A stretch of 64,000 nt of DNA from Aerococcus sanguinicola (GTDB lineage Bacteria; Bacillota; Bacilli; Lactobacillales; Aerococcaceae): positions 1,798,001 through 1,862,000 of the forward strand of contig NZ_CP014160.1 of NCBI RefSeq assembly GCF_001543145.1, in the 5' to 3' direction. Each line of letters starts with the position of its first letter. Positions within the stretch are counted from its first letter, which is position 1. This document shows positions 47,184 to 54,896 of the stretch, in pieces. The translations under genes and the position numbers were made by a program. Below the pieces are notes generated by a model, which worked only from the letters and a program-made list of their open reading frames with translations, made no database searches and was not told where the DNA came from.

Positions 47184-47852
47184 ATGTCCATTAGAAAAAC
47201 ATTTGATAACCAATTACATGAACTGAGCGAACTCTTTAAAAGCATGGGAGACCTAACCCTTCAAGCGATCGAACATTCAAGTGATGCCTTACTCGATCAC
47301 AAGGTTGTCATTTCCCAGCAAGTTATTGAAAATGATGATGAGATCAACGAATACGAGTTTAAAATTGAGCGGGACTGCTATCGCTTAATTGCCCTGCAAC
47401 AACCCGTTGCCAATGATTTACGGATGATTGCTTCGATCTTAAAAGCAACCTCAGACTTAGAACGGATGGGCGACCATGCTGTATCCATCGCTAAGTCTTC
47501 CCTAGTCATTGCTGACTCCCAGCGCTTGCCAGCTATTGAAGAAAAAATTCGCGAAATGTCAGTTAAAGTAGAGGCTATGGTTAGAGATGCCATCGCTGCC
47601 TTCTTTGCTAAAGATGCTAAAGCAGCTAAGGAAATTGCGGAAAGAGACCATGAAGTCGATGCCCTCTACAAGCAAGTCCACAATGATATCGTTGATGAAA
47701 TCACAGCAGGGGACAATGCAGACCTTAGCGAAAGCGCAGCTGCTTATCTCTCTGTTGCTTCAAACTATGAACGTTTAGGGGACTACACCACCAATATTTG
47801 TGAACGCGTCCTTTATATGGAAGATGGCAACATGGTGGATCTGAACGCCTAG
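47184..47852 (+). CDS. phoU: PhoU-family phosphate regulatory protein
   Basis: PhoU proteins are cytoplasmic three-helix-bundle repeats that modulate Pst phosphate uptake and Pho signalling. This 222-residue protein has two PhoU repeats with the metal-binding pattern (AIEHSSDALLD, QQPVANDLRMIASILKATSDLERMGDHAVSIA in the first; YLSVASNYERLGDYTTNICERV in the second). ATG at 47184 follows CTGGAGGGA; the ORF extension upstream overlaps the promoter. No pst genes are adjacent, so it is an orphan in this window. Confidence 0.92.
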   Translation: MSIRKTFDNQLHELSELFKSMGDLTLQAIEHSSDALLDHKVVISQQVIENDDEINEYEFKIERDCYRLIALQQPVANDLRMIASILKATSDLERMGDHAVSIAKSSLVIADSQRLPAIEEKIREMSVKVEAMVRDAIAAFFAKDAKAAKEIAERDHEVDALYKQVHNDIVDEITAGDNADLSESAAAYLSVASNYERLGDYTTNICERVLYMEDGNMVDLNA

Positions 47853-47870
47853 TCTCTTCTATTTAGAGAA

Positions 47871-47899
47871 GTCAGCCTGGAAAGAGGCTGGCTTTTTTT
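47871..47899 (+). terminator. Terminator after phoU
   Basis: GTCAGCCT pairs with AGGCTGGC around GGAAAG, followed by TTTTTTT. Confidence 0.88.
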
Positions 47900-47902
47900 C
47901 TT

Positions 47903-48010
47903 GTTTACCATTCAGATGAAGTCAAAGATTTCATTGATGAGGAATTTGGAGGAAGGAAGCCATCCATTTACTTATCAAGAGAAGAGCTTAATCAAGTCTT
48001 AGGACTTTAA
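47903..48010 (+). pseudogene. Coding fragment of 35 codons, gene remnant
   Basis: Between the phoU terminator and the next promoter, one frame reads as protein-like sequence (YHSDEVKDFIDEEFGG, then KPSIYLSREELNQVLGL) before a TAA. It has no start codon with a ribosome binding site. It is followed by its own hairpin terminator (48030), which suggests the 3' end of a gene whose front was lost. The parent family was not recognised. The rest of this 320-base gap holds only the two terminators and a promoter. Confidence 0.4.
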
Positions 48011-48029
48011 GATTAATCAATCTATCTTG

Positions 48030-48057
48030 CCACTAGCTATCTAGCTGGTGGTTTTCT
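48030..48057 (+). terminator. Terminator after the gene remnant
   Basis: CCACTAGC (48030-48037) pairs with GCTGGTGG (48044-48051), followed by TTTTC. Confidence 0.75.
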
Positions 48058-48102
48058 TTAGCTTAAGGGAGATTTTCATTTAGGGATTTTAGACCTTCAA
48101 GC

Positions 48103-48131
48103 TTAACAAGTCATAAAAATTAGTTTAGAAT
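48103..48131 (+). promoter_or_regulatory. Promoter of the DUF4430 lipoprotein-sortase pair
   Basis: TTAACA (48103-48108), 17 bases and TAGAAT (48126-48131). Confidence 0.7.
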
Positions 48132-48172
48132 AAACTTAGCTAAGGAAATTTTCACAGAAAAGGTGGAAAGCA

Positions 48173-48541
48173 TTGAAAAAAGGATTATGGAGCTTCTTCT
48201 TGGGCTTGCTTATGATCGCTGGCTTGGGGGCTTGCCAACAAAACGTTAAGCCCCAGGAAGATTTGACCATCCAAGTCTATGTGGATGGCAAGCTGGTGGA
48301 AGATAAAAGCATGCCCCAAGAAGAAGTCATTGGGGAAACTTTGCTCGATGTCATGGCTGATCATTTTGAGCTTGAAACGGACAGCCACTATATCCAAGCG
48401 ATCAATGGCTACCGGGAAGATCCCCAAGCTAAGCGCTGGTGGCGCTACGAATTAAACCAAGAATCGAGCGATATCCCCTTAGACCAGGTGCAGATCGAAA
48501 GAGGCGACCAGGTCGTCTGGAAACTTGATAAGATAAGCTAG
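48173..48541 (+). CDS. DUF4430 domain lipoprotein
   Basis: This 122-residue lipoprotein has a hydrophobic signal and lipobox LGA-C21. The mature part fits DUF4430, a small beta-rich domain related to the C-terminal domain of intrinsic factor/transcobalamin: GETLLDVMADHF, INGYREDPQAKRWWRYELN, and the closing VQIERGDQVVWKL. Such domains are common on Gram-positive surfaces, sometimes near cobalamin or sortase genes. It starts at a TTG after AAAGGTGG. The broken sortase-like gene follows after 50 bases, so the two may be linked. No function is established. Confidence 0.82.
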   Translation: MKKGLWSFFLGLLMIAGLGACQQNVKPQEDLTIQVYVDGKLVEDKSMPQEEVIGETLLDVMADHFELETDSHYIQAINGYREDPQAKRWWRYELNQESSDIPLDQVQIERGDQVVWKLDKIS

Positions 48542-48591
48542 CTGGTCCTCCGTCTAAGGATGATGGGCTAGTTTAGAAAGGAAGAAAAACC

Positions 48592-49287
48592 ATGAAAAGA
48601 ATGACACATTATCTGGCAGCCCTAAGTCTGGCAGCCCTTATTCTCAGCGCTTGTTCGGCGGAGAAGGCGCCCGTCAAGGAAGCCCATGAGGCAGCAAGCA
48701 GTCAAAGCAGCCAGGAACTTGCTTCCTCTTAAGCAGAGGCTAAGGCTAGTGCGGAAGAGGTCGCCGCTGCTAAAGAGCGGATTAAGGGCTTAAATTCGGT
48801 GATTCCTGTGATTGGAGCAGTGGCTTATCCAGATGCTGACATTTACGTGCCTATTTTCGACGGTTTAACCGAAGAAAATATGTTGCACGGGGCCTCGACT
48901 TTCTTCCCCGGCGAACAAAAATTAGGCCAGGGAAATTATCCCATTACCAGTCATAATATGAATTACTTTGGAGAAAACCTTCTCCTTACGCCTATCTTGG
49001 ACAAGACCAAGATGGGAGATTCGATCTATGTGACTGACTTAGATAAAATTTATCGTTTCGAGGTCGACTTTAATGAGGTGGTTCCAGAAACACGGGTGGA
49101 CTTGGTTGATCCTAAGACTGACCAGGCTATGTTGACCCTGATGACCTGTACCAAGGCTTTAGGGGATGACCCCAACCGTAAGATTGTCCAAGCCAAGCTA
49201 GTCGATACCATTGACTTTGACCAAGCTGATCCAAAGACTTTGGACCTTTTCAAGGGTGAATACCGTGACGTGGAACATATCTACTAA
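48592..49287 (+). pseudogene. Sortase with lipoprotein signal, interrupted by an in-frame TAA
   Basis: From ATG 48592 (after AAAGGAAG) the frame encodes a lipoprotein-type signal (ALILSA-C21), then a Ser/Ala-rich linker, and hits TAA at 48730-48732. The same frame continues without shift to 49287 and encodes a sortase domain: His in ITSHNMN (codon at 48952), the TLMTC cysteine motif (Cys codon at 49147) and Arg in DPNRKIVQAKL (codon at 49177). Restoring one codon would give a 231-residue protein. Restart at GTG 48799 is possible (ORF of 162 residues). A lipobox in place of the usual type II membrane anchor is unusual for a sortase. Confidence 0.75.
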
Positions 49288-49305
49288 GCAAAAATTAACA
49301 AAGTA

Positions 49306-49353
49306 AAATAAGCGACCCTTCCTCTGCTAGTGAGGAAGGGTCGCTTATTTTTT
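49306..49353. terminator. Bidirectional terminator between sortase remnant and OYE gene
   Basis: AAATAAGCGACCCTTCCTC pairs with GAGGAAGGGTCGCTTATTT around a 6-base loop; T runs on both strands. Confidence 0.95.
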
Positions 49354-49359
49354 AGGTTT

Positions 49360-50583
49360 TTATTTGTATTCTTTGAAGTAAGAGGTGGGTGTTTGTTCAG
49401 CAAGTTCGCGCAAGCGGTCGCGAGATTCTTGGGGGAGGGAGCCGCCGAAGTCCATAAATTCAACCAGGTCTTTGAATGCCCGGTGAGGGATCTTCAGGTC
49501 ATCGAGTTCTTCAACTGCGAAGCCCAGGTCAATCTCATCTTCTCGGCCAGCCTCCAACTTGGTCACGAAATCAGGTTCGGTGACAAAGACGGAAGACAGG
49601 CCTACCATATCCGCATATTGGAAGGCTTCAAGGGCCTTGTCAGGGCTATTGATTCCACCGGTTGCAATGACGGGCACACGGCCATTAACATGGTTGTAAA
49701 CCGCTTCATTAACAAACTGGCCTTCGTATTTGCCAGCGCGGACCTTTTCTTTATAGATATCATGTCCCCAGCTGGCGATGGCATAGTATTGAAGGTCAGC
49801 GACATCGAGCAAGCGGTCGAAATAATCGTTAAATTCTTCAACCGTATAGCCAATTTGGCTGCCCCGGGTTTCTTCTGGCGTGCCACGGAAGCCAAGAATG
49901 AAGTCTGTAGCTCCTTCTTCTTCAATCACCTTTTGGCAAGCAGCTGTGACTTCAACCCCGAAGCGGGCCCGGTTTTCGATGGATTGGGGACCATATTGAT
50001 CGTCTCTCTGGTTGGAGAAGGGGGAGAAGAATTGTTGGGGGAGGAGACGTTGGGCATTAGAAATTTCCACCCCGGCAAAGCCTGCTTGAATAGCTCGGCG
50101 GGTGGCAGCGGCATACTGGGCAATGACATGGTCAATCTTGCGCTGGCTCATAGGATAGACGGTATGTTCGACCGGTGTCTTCAGTTCCATCCGGCTAGGC
50201 CCATAGACCACATGGTAGTCCTGGAGGGCAATCTTGGCGAAGCGGCCAGCATGGGTGAGCTGTAAGATTGCCTTAGCGCCGTCTTTTTGCATGCTTTCAG
50301 CTAATTTGGACAAGCCATAGATGAAGCGGTCATCACGGACGCTGGGGCCGTATTCGAAGAGTTGGGCATAGTCTTCAATATAGGCAGCAGTCGTCACTTG
50401 CAGGGGAGCGGATTGCGACCGTCTCTCAGCGTAGAAGAGGTCTTCATCGGTCACGAAGCCCTCTCTTGACGATGAATTGGTGGTGAGGGGGTTGAGGGTA
50501 AAGCGGTTTGCTAGTTCAATTCCATTAGGGAGTTTAACCGGCTCAAAAAGGGCCTGGTATTTGGCAGTTGTTTGTTTGGACAT
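49360..50583 (-). CDS. NADH-dependent flavin oxidoreductase, old yellow enzyme family
   Basis: This 407-residue FMN-binding TIM-barrel reductase probably reduces activated double bonds. Family blocks are FEPVKLPNGIELANRFTLNP, ILQLTHAGRFA, and FFSPFSNQRDDQYG. The position that in OYE carries the substrate-binding His-x-x-His/Asn reads EISNAQRLL, so those residues are replaced, as in some Firmicute YqiG-like proteins. The C-terminal 4Fe-4S/FAD part of 2,4-dienoyl-CoA reductases is absent. ATG at 50583 follows AGGAGG; an extended start upstream is rejected. TATAAT preceded by TGC on the minus strand (50613-50621) is the likely promoter. Confidence 0.88.
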   Translation of the reverse strand: MSKQTTAKYQALFEPVKLPNGIELANRFTLNPLTTNSSSREGFVTDEDLFYAERRSQSAPLQVTTAAYIEDYAQLFEYGPSVRDDRFIYGLSKLAESMQKDGAKAILQLTHAGRFAKIALQDYHVVYGPSRMELKTPVEHTVYPMSQRKIDHVIAQYAAATRRAIQAGFAGVEISNAQRLLPQQFFSPFSNQRDDQYGPQSIENRARFGVEVTAACQKVIEEEGATDFILGFRGTPEETRGSQIGYTVEEFNDYFDRLLDVADLQYYAIASWGHDIYKEKVRAGKYEGQFVNEAVYNHVNGRVPVIATGGINSPDKALEAFQYADMVGLSSVFVTEPDFVTKLEAGREDEIDLGFAVEELDDLKIPHRAFKDLVEFMDFGGSLPQESRDRLRELAEQTPTSYFKEYK

Positions 50584-50701
50584 CTGATTTCCTCCTATCA
50601 TATTTATTACCGATTATAGCATATTTTTTTAGTTTAAAAAACTTTTAAAAAAGGCGTGCATTTTTTAGGGCATTCGACTATTATAGTTAGTGCTGAGTAG
50701 G

Positions 50702-50875
50702 AGGGGCAAACCTTTAAGTTAAGAGATTTCAGTGATGCAGATTGATAGCTCGGCGTTAGATCATGCCGGTCAGAGCTCTGCATGATTAAGCTTGCGCCCC
50801 AATGAAGCAATGGGCTTTAAGGATCGAAACGAGCGCTTAGTTGAGCTGGTTCATGCCCAAATGATAACTTAGCAG
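50702..50875 (+). promoter_or_regulatory. Structured leader of trkA-trkH
   Basis: This gene-free stretch contains a long-range helix TAAGTTA (50715-50721) with TAACTTA (50865-50871), a stem ATCATGC (50760-50766) with GCATGAT (50780-50786), and GGGGC (50702-50706) able to face GCCCC (50796-50800). TGGGC (50811-50815) can face GCCCA (50855-50859). The closing helix ends 4 bases before the trkA ATG. A c-di-AMP riboswitch would fit the gene, but the ydaO consensus was not found; the class is unassigned. Confidence 0.5.
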
Positions 50876-52276
50876 ATGAATGATAAAGAGAAAGAAGCGA
50901 AGTTAAGTCAAATGAAAATATCAATTGTGGGGGCTGGAGCAGTTGGCTCCGCCTTATGCGAGGACCTTTCAAGTAAACAGTATGATGTGACACTGATTGA
51001 AAAAGATGCTCATAAATTAGAAGACTTGCTTGCCAACTACGATATTATGGGAGTCTTGGGAAATGCAGCGACCATCAGCGTCTTAGAAGAAGCCAATATT
51101 AAAGACTGCGATGTCTTTATTGCAGTGACCAATTATGATGAAATCAACCTAATGGCTTCAATCGTTGCCAAGGAATTAGGGGCCAAGTATACCATTGCCC
51201 GGGTGTCTAATCCGGAATATACGGATTATCTGAACTTCTCTAATGGCAAACTTGGGATTGACCTCATCGTGAATCCTGAGCTGGAAGCTGCGACTGAAAT
51301 GCTCAATAACCTAGACTATCCCTCTGCTTTTAGCGTGGAGTCCTTCTTCAGGGGCCGGGCACATCTGATTAGTTTGGATGTGAGCGAGGGCAGCCAGATT
51401 GATGGCTTGGCTCTTAGCCAGTTAGGAGCGGTCTTTGACCATATTGATAAGATCTTGATCTGCGTGGTGGAACGCCAGGGCGAAATCTTTATTCCTTATG
51501 GGGACTTCGTGATTCGGGCCAATGACCGGGTCTATGTGACAGGAGATTCCCAGCAATTGCGCGAATTTTATAAGGTCCTAGGTGGGTCGACCAAGAAGAT
51601 CCGCTCGACCATGATTGTGGGTGCCTCCAATATCGCCTTCCACCTGGTGCCAAAACTCATCCAAAGAAAGATTGCGGTTAAGGTGATTGAGCGCAAGGAG
51701 GAAAAGGCCCTCCGCCTAGCTGCTGAGAATGAAGAAGCAGTGGTTATTGTCGGCGACGGGACCCATCCAGACCTATTATTTGAAGAATATTTGGAGAATT
51801 TTGATGCCCTCATTACCCTGACGGGGATTGACGAAGAAAATATTGTTCTCAGTATCCTGGCCAAGCGTCTTGGTATCGGTAAGACCCTGACTAAGATGGA
51901 CCGGGTGGCCTTGATCGAATATACTGGTCTGATGGACCTGGAGACCGTAGTGATCCCCCACCAGCTCTTCGCGGACCGTATTATCCACCTGGTTCGCTCC
52001 TTTGTACGTTCCTATGGGTCTAATATTGAGAAGTTCTACCGCATTGCCAATAACCAGGTAGAAGCTATTGAGTTCACAGTGGCTTCGGATTCGCGCTTGG
52101 TCGGTAAGTCCTTAATTGAAATTAACCTGGTCGACAATGTGATGATCGGGTCGATTTTCCGCCAGGGACAAATTATTATCCCGAGCGGCCATGACCAGTT
52201 ACAGGCTGGCGACCGCTTGATTATTGTCGCCTACCAACGTGATATCTCCGACCTGGATGACATTCTAAGGGGGTAG
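50876..52276 (+). CDS. trkA: Trk/Ktr-type potassium uptake protein TrkA
   Basis: TrkA is the cytoplasmic gating ring of the TrkH potassium channel. The 466-residue protein has two RCK halves. The first starts MKISIVGAGAVGSALCEDL with the NAD(H)-binding GxGxxG and an acidic residue after VTLIEKD; the second starts MIVGASNIAFHLV, where the glycine motif is degenerate. Each half ends in an RCK_C domain (for example DRVYVTGDSQQLREF and DRLIIVAYQRDI). No strong ribosome binding site is visible; ATG at 50912, matching the usual family N-terminus, is an alternative start. trkH follows after 3 bases. Confidence 0.92.
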   Translation: MNDKEKEAKLSQMKISIVGAGAVGSALCEDLSSKQYDVTLIEKDAHKLEDLLANYDIMGVLGNAATISVLEEANIKDCDVFIAVTNYDEINLMASIVAKELGAKYTIARVSNPEYTDYLNFSNGKLGIDLIVNPELEAATEMLNNLDYPSAFSVESFFRGRAHLISLDVSEGSQIDGLALSQLGAVFDHIDKILICVVERQGEIFIPYGDFVIRANDRVYVTGDSQQLREFYKVLGGSTKKIRSTMIVGASNIAFHLVPKLIQRKIAVKVIERKEEKALRLAAENEEAVVIVGDGTHPDLLFEEYLENFDALITLTGIDEENIVLSILAKRLGIGKTLTKMDRVALIEYTGLMDLETVVIPHQLFADRIIHLVRSFVRSYGSNIEKFYRIANNQVEAIEFTVASDSRLVGKSLIEINLVDNVMIGSIFRQGQIIIPSGHDQLQAGDRLIIVAYQRDISDLDDILRG

Positions 52277-52279
52277 GGC

Positions 52280-53728
52280 ATGAATACACGTGTAATTGTC
52301 CATACCCTAGGCCGGATACTCGCCGTCTGCGGTTTCCTCATGTTGCTGCCTGTCTTAGTGGCTCTCTTCTACCAGGAAGGTTGGGATAATGTCCTCGCCT
52401 TTCTAGGGCCAGCTCTTTTCCTGATGTTGGCTGGAGGGCTGATGGGGCGGCGCAAGTTGTCGAATCTAGCGATTTATACCAAGGAATCTATGTTGGTGGT
52501 CGCCTTGTCTTGGATCATTATGAGCTTCTTTGGGGGCCTGCCCTTTATTTTTACTGGCAGCATGGATTCGCTCTTCGATGCCTTCTTTGAGACCGTGAGT
52601 GGTTTTACCACGACGGGGGCCAGTATCCTGACCGATGTCGAATCACTCGACCATTCAGTCCTCTTCTGGCGGTCCTTTACCCACTTTATTGGCGGAATGG
52701 GGATCCTGGTCTTTGTTCTAGCCGCCTTGCCCCGTGTTGACCGCCGGGCAGGTAAGATCATGAGTGCTGAGGTTCCGGGACCCAGCTTCGGTAAAATCGT
52801 TCCCCGCTTATCTTTTTCCGCCCGGATCCTCTACGCCTTGTACTTCGTCTTCTTCCTCGTCTTAATTCTGGCCTTGGTCCTAGCTGGGATGCCGGTCTTT
52901 GACGCCATCCTCCATGCCTTTGGGACGGCCGGAACAGGGGGCTTCGGGATTAAGGCGACCAGTGTTGCTTATTATGACTCCAGTCTGATCAATTATATTT
53001 TAACGGCAGGCATGTTAATTTTCGGGGTCAACTTTAATCTCTACTTCCTTTTCTTTATCCAAAGAGACCGCCGGGCTTTTAAAAATGAGGAGTTAAGAAA
53101 TTACCTCTTGATTGTAGCTGGAGCGACGGCCTTGATTATTTGGAATATTAAAGATCAAACGGCTGGCCTCGGTCAGGCCCTCGAAGAAGCCTTGTTTACT
53201 GTTGCTTCGGTGATTTCCACAACCGGATTTTCCATTAATGACTTTAACCAATGGCCAGAATTCTCTAAAGTGATCTTACTTTTATTAATGTTTGTCGGGG
53301 GCTGTGCCGGCTCAACGGCGGGTGGTCTCAAGGTTTCGCGTCTGACCATCTTATGGAAGAGCTTCTTAGCTAATACCAAGCGAATCATCCATCCTAACCA
53401 GGCCGTCGCCTCACGGATGGAAGGCAAGCAAGTGGACACGGCTTGGTTGACGACCGTCAAGAATTATTTTGTGACCTATGTCCTGCTCTTTGTCTTCTTT
53501 GTTCTTCTGGTCGCCCCTTCCATGGGTGACTTAGAGACCATCCTATCAGCTGTCGCGACGGCCTATAACAATGTCGGACCCGGCCTAGGAGAAGTCGGGC
53601 CAGCTGAGAGCTTTGCCCAATTAAGTGATTGGAACAAGCTAGTCCTATCCTTCGCTATGCTCTTTGGTCGCTTAGAGATCTATCCGATGCTCCTGCTCTT
53701 CTCCAAGCACACCTGGCAAAAAATCTAA
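52280..53728 (+). CDS. trkH: TrkH-family potassium uptake protein
   Basis: TrkH is the membrane pore of the TrkAH system. The 482-residue protein consists of four pseudo-repeats, each with a pore loop: VSGFTTTGASI, FGTAGTGGFGI, VISTTGFSIND and YNNVGPGLGEVG, where the conserved glycines form the potassium filter. MFVGGCAGSTAGGLK is another TrkH hallmark. It begins 3 bases after trkA (GGGGGTAG serves as ribosome binding site), so the pair forms an operon. Confidence 0.96.
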   Translation: MNTRVIVHTLGRILAVCGFLMLLPVLVALFYQEGWDNVLAFLGPALFLMLAGGLMGRRKLSNLAIYTKESMLVVALSWIIMSFFGGLPFIFTGSMDSLFDAFFETVSGFTTTGASILTDVESLDHSVLFWRSFTHFIGGMGILVFVLAALPRVDRRAGKIMSAEVPGPSFGKIVPRLSFSARILYALYFVFFLVLILALVLAGMPVFDAILHAFGTAGTGGFGIKATSVAYYDSSLINYILTAGMLIFGVNFNLYFLFFIQRDRRAFKNEELRNYLLIVAGATALIIWNIKDQTAGLGQALEEALFTVASVISTTGFSINDFNQWPEFSKVILLLLMFVGGCAGSTAGGLKVSRLTILWKSFLANTKRIIHPNQAVASRMEGKQVDTAWLTTVKNYFVTYVLLFVFFVLLVAPSMGDLETILSAVATAYNNVGPGLGEVGPAESFAQLSDWNKLVLSFAMLFGRLEIYPMLLLFSKHTWQKI

Positions 53729-53757
53729 TTGACAGGATCGGGCAAAATCGCTAAACT
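53729..53757 (+). promoter_or_regulatory. Promoter directly after trkH, ahead of the pyrD leader
   Basis: TTGACA (53729-53734), 17 bases and TAAACT (53752-53757), a near-consensus promoter that starts immediately after the trkH stop. Confidence 0.75.
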
Positions 53758-53772
53758 ATAAAAAGAAATAAA

Positions 53773-53833
53773 AAGAGGAGGGACCCATCAAATGACAGAA
53801 GAAATGCTTACTTTTGACGGGATCCCTCTTTTT
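53773..53833 (+). terminator. First terminator-like hairpin of the pyrD leader
   Basis: AAGAGGAGGGACCC (53773-53786) pairs with GGGATCCCTCTTTTT (53819-53833) with a bulge, followed by T. The 5' arm contains the ribosome binding site of the small ORF at 53792. Confidence 0.65.
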
Positions 53834-53875
53834 ATAGGCAAAGTATTTGCTTTAGAACCTTCCTATTTCATTTAG
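53792..53875 (+). CDS. Short ORF (27 codons) in the pyrD leader
   Basis: ATG at 53792 follows AGAGGAGGGA by 8 bases and encodes MTEEMLTFDGIPLFIGKVFA and seven more residues to a TAG. It lies downstream of a good promoter. The ribosome binding site is inside the 5' arm of the first hairpin and the stop is inside the second hairpin, so translation would affect both structures. It may be a leader peptide or a small protein. No homolog is known to me. Confidence 0.4.
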   Translation: MTEEMLTFDGIPLFIGKVFALEPSYFI

Positions 53876-53888
53876 GGGGTTCTTTTTT
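53854..53888 (+). terminator. Second terminator hairpin before pyrD
   Basis: AGAACC (53854-53859) pairs with GGTTCT (53878-53883), extended by CC/GG inside, followed by TTTTT. Confidence 0.75.
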
Positions 53889-53915
53889 ATAATTTATGAT
53901 TAGGAGGACTTATCA

Positions 53916-54848
53916 ATGGCTGTACCAAGTCAAATTCATCACTTTCATTTTTCTAATTGTCTTATGAACGCTTCGGGTGTTTCCTGTGAAAGGAAGGAAG
54001 AACTTGCTGCATTGGATGACTCAGCAGCGGGGACCTTCATCACTAAAACGGCTACCCTGGAAGCGCGGGAGGGAAATCCCCAGCCGCGAGTGGAGACTTT
54101 TGCCTTAGGGAGCATTAATTCCTCCGGCCTGCCCAACCAAGGCTTGCCTTACTACCTCCAAGCCCTAGCAGACTTCCAAGCGGCTAAACCGGATAAAACT
54201 TATTTCCTCTCTGTTACTGAACTGGAAGAAGAGAAAATCTACAAAATCTTAGAAGAGGTCGAAGCGAGTGACTTCAAGGGACTCGTGGAATTAAACCTAT
54301 CCTGTCCCAATGTTATCGGGAAGCCGCAGATTGCCTATGATTTTGAAACAACTGACCGGATCTTAAAACGGGTCTTTTCTTTCTTTACCAAGTCCCTAGG
54401 GGTTAAGCTGCCCCCATTCTTTGATCCCAGTCACTTTGACCAGATGGCGGATATCCTCAACGCCTATCCCTTGGCCTACGTTAACTGCATTAATTCGGTG
54501 GGCAATGGTCTCGTGATCCATGACGAGCAGGTCGTGATTAAACCCAAGCAAGGTTTTGGTGGGATCGGTGGCGAAACCATTAAGGAAACAGCCCTAGCCA
54601 ATGTCCATGCCTTCTACCAACGCTTGCGGCCAGAGATCGCTATTATCGGGACTGGCGGCGTATGCGATGGTCGAGATGTCTTTGAGCATATCCTTTGCGG
54701 AGCCAGCATGGTTGGGGTAGGGACGACCCTCTATGAAGAAGGGGAAGGCTGTTTTGCGAGCCTGACAGAAGAGCTCGAAGCCATCATGAAGGAAAAAGGT
54801 TACCAGTCCATTGAAGACTTCCGTGGTAAATTAAAATATATGGATTAA
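53916..54848 (+). CDS. pyrD: Dihydroorotate dehydrogenase, class 1A (fumarate type)
   Basis: PyrD oxidises dihydroorotate to orotate in pyrimidine synthesis. The 310-residue protein is of the soluble class 1A: the catalytic base is C130 in [13 protein letters not shown], rather than the serine of class 2. [17 protein letters not shown] and [10 protein letters not shown] contribute FMN and substrate contacts. No electron-transfer subunit (PyrK) is adjacent, consistent with fumarate as acceptor. It stands apart from other pyr genes, behind a leader with two hairpins. TTAGGAGG precedes the ATG. Confidence 0.95.
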   Translation: MAVPSQIHHFHFSNCLMNASGVSCERKEELAALDDSAAGTFITKTATLEAREGNPQPRVETFALGSINSSGLPNQGLPYYLQALADFQAAKPDKTYFLSVTELEEEKIYKILEEVEASDFKGLVELNLSCPNVIGKPQIAYDFETTDRILKRVFSFFTKSLGVKLPPFFDPSHFDQMADILNAYPLAYVNCINSVGNGLVIHDEQVVIKPKQGFGGIGGETIKETALANVHAFYQRLRPEIAIIGTGGVCDGRDVFEHILCGASMVGVGTTLYEEGEGCFASLTEELEAIMKEKGYQSIEDFRGKLKYMD

Positions 54849-54850
54849 TT

Positions 54851-54884
54851 AAAAAAGCTGTGCAAGTCAAAGCGCAGCTTTTTT
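54851..54884. terminator. Bidirectional terminator after pyrD
   Basis: AAAAAAGCTG pairs with CAGCTTTTTT, with inner GC/GC. Confidence 0.9.
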
Positions 54885-54896
54885 AGATGGAAAAAT

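Noticed and set aside
49330-50265. 311-codon open frame on the plus strand
   Set aside because: It is antisense to the well-supported OYE gene, lacks a ribosome binding site and its product shows no family features.
50702-50875. ydaO (c-di-AMP) riboswitch call for the trkA leader
   Set aside because: The gene context fits, but the conserved GGGGA-ACC and GGGGUGAAUC-type blocks were not found; left as an unassigned leader.
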